From assembly GCA_024500155.1 (NCBI GenBank), contig CM044875.1, positions 18,747,203 through 18,811,202 on the forward strand: 64,000 bases of DNA, read 5' to 3'. This DNA comes from Chenopodium formosanum. Taxonomy: Eukaryota; Streptophyta; Magnoliopsida; Caryophyllales; Amaranthaceae. The notes under the pieces are model-generated. The model was not told the DNA's origin. It made no database searches and was given only the letters and a program-made list of their open reading frames with translations. Position numbers and translations under genes: made by a program. Below are positions 34,964 through 45,486 of this stretch, in pieces (within the stretch, counting starts at the first letter, position 1; the number at the start of each line of letters is the position of its first letter).

Positions 34964-36600
34964 ATGGCAGGTAACAAAGAAACGCCTGGAAGTAACAATG
35001 GAGTAAGTAGGATAATCAACCTTGGGACTGGAACGCAGCTAGGGGTGGAGATAGAGGATGAAACTCACACCCTGGAAGGAAATTAATTTAATATGTCAGT
35101 AACCCCAGAGCGGCATATTGGAATAGTGGCACACCCTAAGGCCGAGTTTACCCTGGAGGATTTGGAGATAGCGGCCAGGGTGATGTCAGCTTTGAGCAAG
35201 AAGAGGAAAGAAGCCGAGGCTAGAACCACCAGGACTGTAGGAGGGGTACCCATTGTAAATCTGGATAATCAACTTAACCAGGCGGTGAACTCGCCGAGGC
35301 ACCCGCGTAGAGAAGTGTCGCCGCTAAGGACACATACAACCTCCCAAGATACAAAGGCACAATCTTCTAGTCGTGCCGTTAACACCAGAAATCAGCGGCA
35401 GAGAAGCTCGTAGGATGTATGGCAGGCGGTAATTCGAACAACTATTCAGCTAAGGGCATCGCCGTTTACGCAAGAAATATTGGATCAGCCGATGGAAAAG
35501 GTTAAAATGCCGACATGAAAATATGATGGAAGAGGTGATCCAAGCAGGTTCATAACGTCTTATGAGGGACATATGATTTTGTATACCAATTTGGATGCGG
35601 TTTGGTGTAAGGTATTTCCGACCACCCTAACCTGGGCAGCAGCAGATTGGTTTAACAACTTGGGAAGTGGTACCGTAGATAGCTTTGAGAGGCTAACGGA
35701 GATGTTTGTGGGGCAATATATCAGTAATAGCGTTCGGCAGAGAACTTCTGGGGAGTTAATGGCCGTAGGGCAGCAAGCAGATGAGTCTCTAAGGGACTAC
35801 ATAAGGAGGTTTAATAATGAAGCAAACACAATTCCAAAGTTGCAGTACAAAAAATCTGTTATGGCATTAATGAATGGCCTGAATGATTATGAGTTCAAGC
35901 GATACTTAACAAGGAAAAACTTACCGACACTAGCAGCAGCTTTTAACAAAGCTCACGATTACATAAAGAGCGAAGAGTTAATGAAAACAAGCAGTCGGGT
36001 TATCCCAATAGACAGAGTGCAGTATTCGTCTGATGGAGCAGCCTAAGGAAGTGGAAGGCCGAAAAATCCGGCCCCAATGAGGGGAGGAGGAAATCGGTAG
36101 GAGGTCAGGGGTGCCAAAGCACCGATGCGATACAGTACGTATACTCCGCTGAATACGCCCAGGGCTGCTATATACTCAGTCAACCAAAACAGGGAGGGAT
36201 GGGTGAGACCCATGCCCATGAAGGTCAACGGAAGAGATGCCAAGAAGTATTGCATGTTCCATCGAGATGTCGGGCATTATACTGAAGAATGCACGCAATT
36301 GAAGGACAACATTGAAGAGCTGATAAGGAAGGGTCATTTGACTCAATACCGGCTGTATACGGGAGTAAATTAACCACCACCATATCGGCAGTTGGAGCGT
36401 CAGCAGATAGAGGCAAGGCCTGAAAGGCAGCAAGTACAAATAAGCCGGCAAGGAGATGGTGGACAGCCAACATTGTCCATTGGGAAGAAAATTGATGTAA
36501 TAACTGGTGGGCCGATTCACGGAGGAACAGTAAGTGGAGCGCGAAAACATTTGTCGGAGCACCGCCATATAGTGAATGCGCTAGATGTCGACAGCTGACA
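34964..36600 (+). pseudogene. gag remnant of the Tat element
   Basis: One reading frame from ATG 34964 carries the whole gag with in-frame stops (TAA 35084, TAG 35411, TAA 36043 and others). The retrotransposon gag domain is clear at about 35620-35980 (WFNNLGSGTVDSFERL, YISNSVRQRTSGELM, LRDYIRRFNNEA). A zinc-knuckle-like C-x2-H-x4-H-x4-C (CMFHRDVGHYTEEC) lies at about 36251-36292. Gag would form the particle and bind RNA. The frame persists through the stops, so decay is mostly by substitution. Confidence 0.88.
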
Positions 36601-39600
36601 GCCGACCCCGACCGGAAGGTATACCTGATGTGATGTTTATGAAAGAGGATGCAAAGGAGAATTGTCTTTCCACACGATGCTCCCCTAGTGTTGATAATGA
36701 CAATTAACGGGGCTAACATCAAGCGAGTCTTGGTGGACGAAGGCAGTTCGGCAAATGTCCTGTTTATGCTGGCATTCAATGAAATGATGATAGGCAGGCA
36801 GTATCTGACGCATGTGTCTTATCCAGTGATCGGTTTTAACGGGTCGACTGTGAGGCCGGAGGGCAGTATAGTTTTGCCAGTCAGATTCGGTGATGGCACG
36901 GCCGCAAGGGATTATGATGGCAGAATTCCGAGTGGTGGATGTACCGTCAGCATACAACGCAATCCTCGGAAGGCCGATAATAAATGATATGCAGGCAGTG
37001 GTATCAACATATGTATCAAATTTGGGGAAGGTAGAGAAGGTGCATGGGGGGCAAGTAATGGCAAAATCCTGCTATGTGACCGCTTTGAAGAATCCAGTGC
37101 AAGAAAGCCCAATTGCGAATGTCCCGAAAAGGGTTAGGGAATCGTTGGTTTGAGATTTGTCATTGGAAAACTTTGATACAAGGCTGATAACAGTACCAAG
37201 GCCGGCACCAGGAGGAGAAACGGTGCAAGTTGAACTTCATCCAGGTGATCCTAGCCGGACAGTGAAAATAGGAGCCGACATGGATTCGGAGATGAGTTGT
37301 AATCTGACCAGTTTGCTGTGGGAGAATGCGGATGTGTTTTCTTTCTTGGCAGATGAAATGCCAGGGATACACCCCGACGTGATGGTGTATAAGCTGAATG
37401 TTGATAGAAAATTCAGGCCAGTGAGACGAAAGAAGCGAAACTTCTCAACAGAGAAGATTAAGGCAATACAGGCCAAGATCACTAAACTCCTAGCGGCAGA
37501 CTTCATAGAGCCATGCACATATCTCGAATGGTTGGCTAATGCTGTAATGGTGAGAAAGCCGACAGGAAAGTGGCGAATGTGTGTGGATTTCACAAATTTA
37601 AATAAGGCCTGCCCCAAGGATTGCTATCCTTTGCCCCGAATAAATAGGCTGGTAGACCACACATCAGGCCATGCAATGCTCAGCTTTTTAGATGCATTTT
37701 CGGGATATCATCAGGTCAGCCTTCATAAATTCGACAGAGCAAAAACGACGACGTTCATAACGGATGCCGGAGTTTACTGTTACAAGGCCATGTCGTTTGG
37801 GTTAAAGAACACAGGGGCGACTTACAAAAAGGTTGATAAAATCTTCGAGAAGTAGAAAGCGCGAAATGTAAAGGTGTATGTGGATGATACGATTGTGAAG
37901 AGTAAGGTGAAACAAGATCACATAGTTGACCTCAAAGAGACCTTTAATACTTTACGGCAGTATCAGATGAAGTTAAACCCGGAGAAGTGTGTATTCGGGG
38001 TTCGGTTAGGAAAGTTCTTGGGGTTTATGGTGAGTGAACGAGGTATTGATGCAAATCCTGACAAGGTGAATGCAATCCTCGAAATGAAACAACCAAAAAC
38101 AATTCGTGATATACAGAGGCTTACAGGAAGGAATGCAAGATGGCAGGGTTGACTCGGTTCATAAGTAAGTCGGCTGACAAAGCACTCCCATTCTTTGTAG
38201 TCTTGCGGCAGAACAAAACTTTCCAGTGGGGAAAAGACCAAAGTGAAGCTTTGGAGGTGGTAAGAGAACATCTGAGAAAACTTCCAACAGTTGCTAGACC
38301 AGAGCAGGGTGAGCAGTTACAGACATATCGGCTTCACCAAAGACAGTGGCGACAGCGTTGCTGGTGGAAAGGAAAAAGCAACAGATGCCGATATATTTTA
38401 TCAGTCCTGTGCTAAACGCAGCTGAACGTAGATATCCAGTCATAGAGAAAATGAGACTTGCTGTAGTGATGGCGGTAAGAAAGTTGCGCCCTTACTTTGA
38501 TGCTCATCCAATAGAAATACTAACTAACCATCCACTGGAAAGGTCATTGCAGAAAATGGATACATCAGGTCGACTGCTGAAATGGGCAGTCGAATTGTCG
38601 GAATATGAATTGCACTATAAGCCCAGGATGTCGATTTAGGCGCATGCCTTGTCGGATTTCATTGTGTAGACATCTTATAATGATGAGGAGGAGTCGTTAA
38701 GAACCTGGCAAGTATCAGTAGATGGATCGCCAACATCAACTGGATCAGCAGCCGGTATAGTGTTAACAGCGCCAGACGGTACTGTCTTTGAGTTTGCTCT
38801 AAAATTCAATTTTAAGGCTACCAACAACGAAGTAGAGTATGAAGCGGCCATAGTTGGCATTCAGTTATCCGTTGCAGCAGAAGCTAGGCGTCTGATACTG
38901 AAAACTGACTCCCAGTTGGTATCGAGCCAGTTTAGTGGAGATTACGAAGCGCGAGAACCGGCAATGATAAAGTATCTTGAAAAGATCAATCGGCTAATGA
39001 CACAACTGCAACATTTTGAGGGGCAATTGGTTCCGAGAGCACAGAATACGCAAGCTGATGCCTTGACAAAATTGGCAAGCTCAAGTTTCAATGATTTGGA
39101 AAGAACTGTGATGGTGGAAATCTTGAAGCAAAGGAGTATAGATGAAACCTCGGAGCAGGTTTAATGTGTGGATAACGGCAGTCAATGGTATGATAAGATC
39201 TTAGGCTATATCCTTTGTGAGGCGCTGCCTCTTGATAAAGGAGAGGCAAGAAAACTGAGGAAAGATAGTGTATGGTTCATTATACACCAAGGGCAGCTAT
39301 ACAAAAGAGGATTCTCGCTCCCTTTGCAGAGATGTATAACAGATATGAGTCCGCAAGACTCATTGAAGAAATTCATGAAGGCACTTGTGGAAATCATCTT
39401 GAAGGCCGTGCCCTATCCCGAGACGCAATGCGACGAGGATATTACTGGCCAACAATGAATGAAGATGCTATCGATATGTGAAAAGGTGCAAAATGTCAAA
39501 AGTTCGCCCCAGCTATCAATCTCCCCCCTAATGACTTGATGCCGATATAAATCCAGTTCCGTTTGCACAATGGGGGATGGATATCGTAGGGCAGTTTTCA

Positions 39601-40416
39601 TCAGCTACATGTGGAAGGAAATTCCTTTTGGTGGGAATTGATTATTTCACAAAATGGATAGAGGCAGAACAAGTTGCAAAGATATCGGCGTCGGAAGTGA
39701 AAAAGTTTATTTGGAAAAATGTGTTCATAAGATTTGGATTACCAATGGCAATGGTTTTCGATCATGGATCTCAGTTTGATTGTAATCCAGTAAAAGACCT
39801 TCTAGCCCTGTACAAGGTCAAATTTGCATATGCCGCGGTATGTCATCCACAATCAAACGGCCAGGCAGAGGCAGCAAATAAGAAAATAATAACGGCAATC
39901 AAAAAGAAAATTGAAGATGCAAAAGGGTTATGGGCAGATGTCGTGCCAGAGATACTGTGGGCCAATAGAACAACAACCAGAGAAGCAACAGGCAAATCCC
40001 CTTTTAATTTGGTATTCGGAACAGAAGCTATGGTACCGGCTGAGGTTAGGCTGCTGACATTCAGGATTCAATATTATTTTGAAGAGAAAAATTATCTACT
40101 TCTAAGGCAGCAACTAGATTTCCTACCAGAACTCCGAGAAAAGGCTGTAATCAAATCGGCCGCCTAATAAGACAAGATGTCTAGAGCGTATTATAAGAGA
40201 GTGAGCCATCGCCCACTGAATACAAAAGATTTAGTCCTCCGAAGAACGACTGCTACATGAAAGGGGAATGTTGATGGAAAGTTATCGGTAAACTGGGAGG
40301 GCCTACACTGAATCAGAGAAATGGTTATGTAAGGGTCCTACTACTTAGAAATAATGGAAGGAAAGCCATTGAAAAATGTATGGAACTCAGCAGTCTTGAA
40401 AAAATATTATGTTTAG
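36601..40416 (+). pseudogene. pol remnant: PR, RT, RNase H, second RNase H, integrase
   Basis: Domains in order are: protease (VLVDEGSSANVLF, about 36727-36766); RT (WRMCVDFTNLNKACPKD, FLDAFSGYHQ, then YVDD at 37877-37888); RNase H (about 38170-38640); a second RNase H (VDGSPTSTGSAAG, NNEVEYEAAI, LKTDSQLV, about 38716-39090); a damaged HHCC finger (about 39385-39500); and an integrase core with D, D and E visible (VGIDYFTKW, VFDHGSQF, QSNGQAEAANKK; 39577-40167). Frame moves near 36890, 38145, 38345, 39270 and 39540, plus stops such as TAG 37853. The frame ends at TAG 40414-40416 after WNSAVLKKYYV. The second RNase H supports the Tat lineage. Confidence 0.9.
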
Positions 40417-41133
40417 TATGGTGTAACATGTAATACTTTTGAATTATCTTGGTTGGATAGTACCGATAAATAATACAAGGTACGACTACTGGTATATAAG
40501 TTGATTGGGCATCCTCCATTTAACAATCCATCGTTAAATGGGATGGATAGTTAAAACCGCTTCCACGACGTTAATTCTCTTACAACCTCATCAGTTATAT
40601 TCATTAACTCGTGAGGTTGCTGGTTCAAGATCTAATACTGGCAAAATCATGTACTAGTATATGCCGATTTGAGGCGTAGCCATAACAATGATCGCCGAGA
40701 AGGGTACTCAGCTCATCGTATGTATAAGGTGGAGTGAGTGACCAATGTTATACTCTGGAACAACAACAATGTGTTTTATCCAATTCCTCACATCATTAAA
40801 TGAGTTTTATCCAATTCCTTTTTAACTACAGCAGAGACAAGCTAAAATTTGAAAGTCTAAGCATATGCGTATGTAACAAGCAATAAAAATGATTAAGCAT
40901 ATGTATATGTGTTAAGCAGCAAAGTTCTAGGCAACCTTTTAACAGAAAGAAAAACGTTGGGATGACAATCGACAGGCATCACCACAAAAAAAAGGGGTAT
41001 ATGCCGATAATACAACATTGTAAAAAAAAACTACAAGTTTTTTTAAAAAACTAAAACTTAAAATAAGTAGTTCAAAGCAAATGAGGCCCTATCATACATG
41101 AGCCACATGAGGATGTCGGTGATGACCCCCCCC
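40417..41133. other. Spacer between convergent pol and antisense gene
   Basis: No coding motif. Contains the GGTTCAAGATC-like string at about 40621, which resembles a pol III B box without a paired A box. It should hold the 3' UTR of both convergent units. Confidence 0.5.
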
Positions 41134-44100
41134 TTAAGCTATTGGGGTTCTCTCCTCTTCCGGCAGAGGGGAATTCAGAATGCTGGGGTCCACAGCAGCG
41201 TCAGTCTCGGTTGGCACAGTGTTCAGGATGTCTTCATCCGCAAATTGTTGTTGCTCAAATCCGAAAGGTTTCGCATGAGCTTTATTGATAAAGGCGGCCT
41301 CGACCTTAGCCTAATCAAATTTGGTCCAGCCGACAGCATGAGTAACACATCTCTGAGCAGCAGTCCAGCCGCCGTCAAACCGATCCTGCAACCTCTCAAT
41401 GAACGCGGCAGAGTTCAGGTACCGGTTGACAGCTCTCTGACGAATACCAGGCTTATCGGCCTCCATCTCTTGAACCTTAGCTTCCAATGTGCCGATTGTG
41501 TTTTAGGCATCGGAGAACTCTTTTTGCAGCATAGGAAGTCGGTCAGCAGCCTTACTCTTTTCAGACAACTGGGTTTTGAGGAGCTTGACTTCTTCTTCGA
41601 GGCTCTTAAACTTGTTGGCCTTTTCCCGCAAAGCTTTTAACTCCTCATCATCCTTAGCCTTTGCTGCCTTGATACCGTTAAGGGCCTGCTCGGCATTCTT
41701 CAGAGCCGATTGAAGAGATTCTCGGTTTTCTGAAGCTAGATGATGTTGTTCTTGGTAATACCGGTACATTTCAACAAGCTCAGTCCCAGAAGCAACGACC
41801 TGCTCAGCAAAAGCAAATAAATAAGTTAAAAAAAAATAGACAACTGAAACTGATAAGTCGTAGGGTGTCTAACGAAGTTTAAGCAAGTACCTTCATAAGG
41901 TCGTGCATGTGCTGTGCAACAACAGGGCCGATAAGCCCAATGGGCCTGTCAACGGGGGTGGCCACATTCCGCAGAAGCCGATACCCCAGGCTTCCACCTC
42001 GAAGTGGGTCATCGGTAAAAATATATTCATTGCGGAGCACGTCCATCTCAAGCTGCCACCGGTCTTGAGAACGACCCTCTAGGGAAGCAACTCTCCTAAC
42101 AACCTCATTCGGAATTTTCCCTTCTAGCCGCTCTATCCATTGATTAGCCTGGTAAGTAATGCCAGGAATGCTAACATCAAAATTGACTGGACCGACATTC
42201 TGAGGCTCAGGAAGGATGCCGGCTGCGACCTGAGTTTGAGGTAGGGATTCGATGATGTCCTCCACCTCAACCCCGGCTGGGACAACCTTCTTTGTTGCCA
42301 TGACATTAGAGTCGTCTTTTAAAGGCTCAACGTGTTGGGGGGAGATGGAGGTTTTTGCTGCTCCGTACTTGATCTGGGGCGCTTAGGTGGCTGCTCATCT
42401 TCCCTTCTAAAGCTAACGGCGGCAGTCCCGCCACCATGCCGATTGGCGAGAGATACCAGACGCCTGTTCCTTCTAACATTCTCATCCGCCATATCCCCAG
42501 TTCTTCTTTTTGGATTGCCAGTAGGGGCATGGGTGCAAAATGTCACCAAAGTGTCGTAACTGGGTTTGGGTGATTGTGGACAACGTCTGATAATTCTCTT
42601 GCCGTCAGAGGAAAGTCCCAAAGCCCTGTTATCTAGTTTATTGACACTTGCATTTGGCGACAACGTGTCCATGAGTAAAAATTAATAATGATAAAAATAA
42701 ATGATGATATACCGCAGTAATAACAATAAAAAATAATAAGTAAGTAAAGTATGTATATATGTGTGTTAAGGAATGATGATAAGTAAGTCTGAGACATAGT
42801 CGTAATATATGAAGGCAAGTTAAAATAAAATATGAGGCAAGTACCATTGTTGTCAGTCCAGCATAGACCGACATATGATAATGGAGCATTGCCGAGAATA
42901 TACTTCGCATTCAGCAGCCAAATTTTAGGAACAACTTGTGTTTTGCCACCCCCGATATCAATCTTCTCTGTATCAAAATAATCGAAAGCTTTACGTTCTT
43001 GCTCGCCAAGCTCCCTATCGGCAATATGTCCAAAGCGGGGGAGGGGCCGATAGAATGTTCTCTTGATAGGGAAATCATCAAGAACGCGCATAAAAAAGAA
43101 CTTGTCTTGCCAGCCCTTGTAGCTTGTGAGCTTTGGATTGACGGTATATTTGTGTGATGTCGTATACGATGACCAACATCCCTCAGATTGCCCATCACGT
43201 TTAAGGGATAGCAGTCTTAAGTTTAGGGTTAGTGGAAAATTTTTATATAGCATAACCCACACTAAAGCGACAACAGCTCGGATTGTAGGGGGAGTAAGCT
43301 GAGCAAGGCAGACATTCCAACCCCTTAGAGATTTCGTGATGAAGGGATGAAGAGGAAAGCGAATGCTGAAATCAAAATTCTTGGCATAAATAGGTACATG
43401 ACCAATCGGACAATCAAGGACGGTAGAAGATGAAGGAGAAAGTGTGAGTTCGTACCCATCCGACAATCTGTAGAACCTTTTGGCATGACGACAATAATCT
43501 TTCTCCTCTGCCAGCGACAGCCAGCTATCGCTAACTTTGGCTTCAGCAACCTTACTGCTGGTAGGAATGTTGAGGGGATGACGATAATCGGCATCATCAG
43601 TCTTAGAGTTATACTCTTCATCAAGGTTCTCCTCATAGGTAACCTGAGCCATAAGAAGATAATTTCGGCCCTCTCTTCAGTATCGGCGTTCTCCTCCTAA
43701 TTAACCTCTTTACCCCCTTCGTCGTCATCATTTAGTACAGACCTGACGGCAAATTCATGCACGGGATATTTAGAGCCTCTCTCACACTTAGAACTGTCAG
43801 GATTCACTACCTGTGCCTGCCAGGCCTCCTGCTACGCTCAGCTCTATCGGTAGCAACCTGAGGCTGATAACTTGTCTGCTTAACCCTAGGAATTGTAGTA
43901 GTGTTGACTTGAATATTACCAACGTTTGAACCGTACTGATCAATAACGGGCCAATTAGCAAAACTACATAAATGATATTGAACGCTAACTGGATCAATAT
44001 CGAGGACTTCAATATCGTCCGGAAGATTGGGATTAGTGGGACGAACCGCTCTCTCACAGTCGGCCAATATTTTATGATGGTAAAAGGCTTCTTTTTGCTC

Positions 44101-44259
44101 TTCCGCAAATAGCGGCTTAAAGGGGTTGTCAATATTACTAGAAAGAGAAGAAGCAATCCCTTTGTTTTTGTCGATATCTTTTCCCAGTGATTGCCTTATA
44201 AGACGGCGCCTAACAGTGCTAAAGGTAGGTTGTTCTTCTTCAATACTACTACCAGACAT
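41134..44259 (-). pseudogene. Antisense multi-exon gene of the Tat element (Transposase_28/putative gypsy-type family)
   Basis: The minus strand from ATG 44259 reads an N-terminal exon (to about 43807), an 808-nt exon (43652-42845), a third exon (about 42672-41891) and a C-terminal exon (41799-41134). Two introns are convincing: donor GTACTTGCC at 42844 and donor GTACTTGCTT at 41890 with acceptor GAGCAG at 41800 and frame kept. The core (LDCPIGHVPIYAKNFDFSIR, FPLHPFITK, CLAQLTPPTIRAVVALVW) matches the plant 'putative gypsy type transposon' family. The C-terminus is coiled coil (about 41520-41770) followed by AAFIERLQDRFDGGW. Stops and frameshifts, including one in a C-run near 42340, disable it. 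Antisense ORFs between pol and the 3' LTR are known in Tat elements; their function is unknown. Confidence 0.8.
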
Positions 44260-45005
44260 CTAATGCACCAACCTAAATCTAGAATAAAAAACATGCAAAA
44301 TAAAAACTAAGGGTTTGTAAATACCTTAGACGATTCGCCCAGAGCAAGGATATGCAATTGTTCCCCAAATGAAATCCGATTCCTCTTCGAAAGAACTGTG
44401 ATTGCCGCGCGAATGACGAAAATCTCTCGCAAACTTGTTCGAATTTTTCTTAGCGATAAGGGTAAAAATGAAAACAAAGTAAAAACCACCAGAATTTAAG
44501 GGGGTTAAAAAGTGACGTTTGATATGACCACCCCGTCAGAAATCCAACGGCAGGGATAATTTTGCGATTTTAAAATTAGAGCGTTAGATTGTTGACACGT
44601 GTCAAAATGTTTTTTAGGTTTCCCGCTCACTTAGTTAGACGATTCACATTCCAGTCTACAATTGGCAAACAAGGTTACTTTGGGGGGAAAATAAAGTTTT
44701 TCGCTCCCTTTCGTCTATTAAGTAGACCTTGTTTGCAGTTGGCAAACAAGGTCACTTTGGGGGAAAACGGAGTTTTTCTATTACGCTCTTTTCACTAACT
44801 GTACACCAGAACAACAATTCTAAGTTCTCACAATCACATTTCAATAAACCAAAGTGTGCACAACATGCATCCAGAACAAAAGTGCTAGATAGAGTGCAAG
44901 AGACATATAACACAGACTTGCTCGTCCAATCCAACAAATAAATCGCAGACCTTTTATCAAAGTGAGAACATTAGCTGCTCTAACGTCCTCACTTAGGGGG
45001 CTAGT
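44260..45005. other. Region between antisense gene start and 3' LTR
   Basis: Should hold the antisense gene's promoter and leader. It has a degenerate duplication (TTGGCAAACAAGGTTACTTTGG at 44661 against TTGGCAAACAAGGTCACTTTGG at 44739) and a polypurine tract (about 44993-45003) just before the LTR. Confidence 0.6.
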
Positions 45006-45261
45006 TGTATGGGAGGATACCGAGATCTTGTACAGTGCCGATAACCAAACCTTTACAGTCTAAACGGGTTTAGGTTTATAATGATAAAACCAATATCGGC
45101 ACCGTCAAATAACGGCATACATATCGGCACTTCTTAGAACTGAGCACGTGGCATTAATTAATCGACACTTGGCATAAAGTGGTTTGCATGGCATGCAGCC
45201 ACCTGGCAGTTGAAGTAATTATAAATAGGTAAGATTATCCAAAAATAAAGGCAGCATTTAT

Positions 45262-45325
<64 letters not shown>

Positions 45326-45486
45326 ATATCGTCTCTTCTTTTCTCTTAAACACTTTCTAAATTTATCATCGGAGTGGTTATCCTCGGATTCACCCCGGGG
45401 TTAGCTAATCCTCTCTTCCTGTGTAGGTGCTTAGCCAGACGATAGGTTCTTCACGGATTTCGGATACGGGCAATCAGATCTGAATA
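45006..45486 (+). repeat. Gypsy 3' LTR
   Basis: Starts TGTATGGGAGG after the polypurine tract. It contains TATAAATA (45220-45227), a (CT)n leader and GGTTAGCTAATCCTC. The end is uncertain: GGGCAATCA (45476) or CTGAATA (45486). The promoter points right, out of the element. Confidence 0.8.
45264..45322. repeat. (CT)n expansion in the 3' LTR
   Basis: About 29 CT units, where the inverted left copy has only a short interrupted AG tract. The repeat has grown since the copies separated. Confidence 0.92.

Larger units (their letters stand above)
34563..45486 (+). mobile_element. Ty3/gypsy retrotransposon of the Tat lineage, decayed, inverted LTRs
   Basis: The order on plus is: an inverted LTR copy (34563-34898), a primer-binding-site-like TTTGGCGCTAGAAGAAGG, gag, pol (protease, RT, RNase H, a second RNase H, integrase), a spacer, a convergent antisense gene, a polypurine tract (TTAGGGGGCTAG) and a 3' LTR (45006-45486). 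The second RNase H and the antisense gene between pol and the 3' LTR are hallmarks of Tat elements. Several stops and frameshifts make it non-functional. No clear TSD was found at the outer edges, as expected if one end was rearranged. Confidence 0.85.

Noticed and set aside
36043..37617. Several minus-strand frames opposite gag and pol (up to 184 residues)
   Set aside because: They are shadows of the plus-strand retrotransposon coding, without motifs of their own.
40600..40640. B box-like GGTTCAAGATC as a possible tRNA or SINE
   Set aside because: No A box at the right distance, no cloverleaf and no tail could be found.
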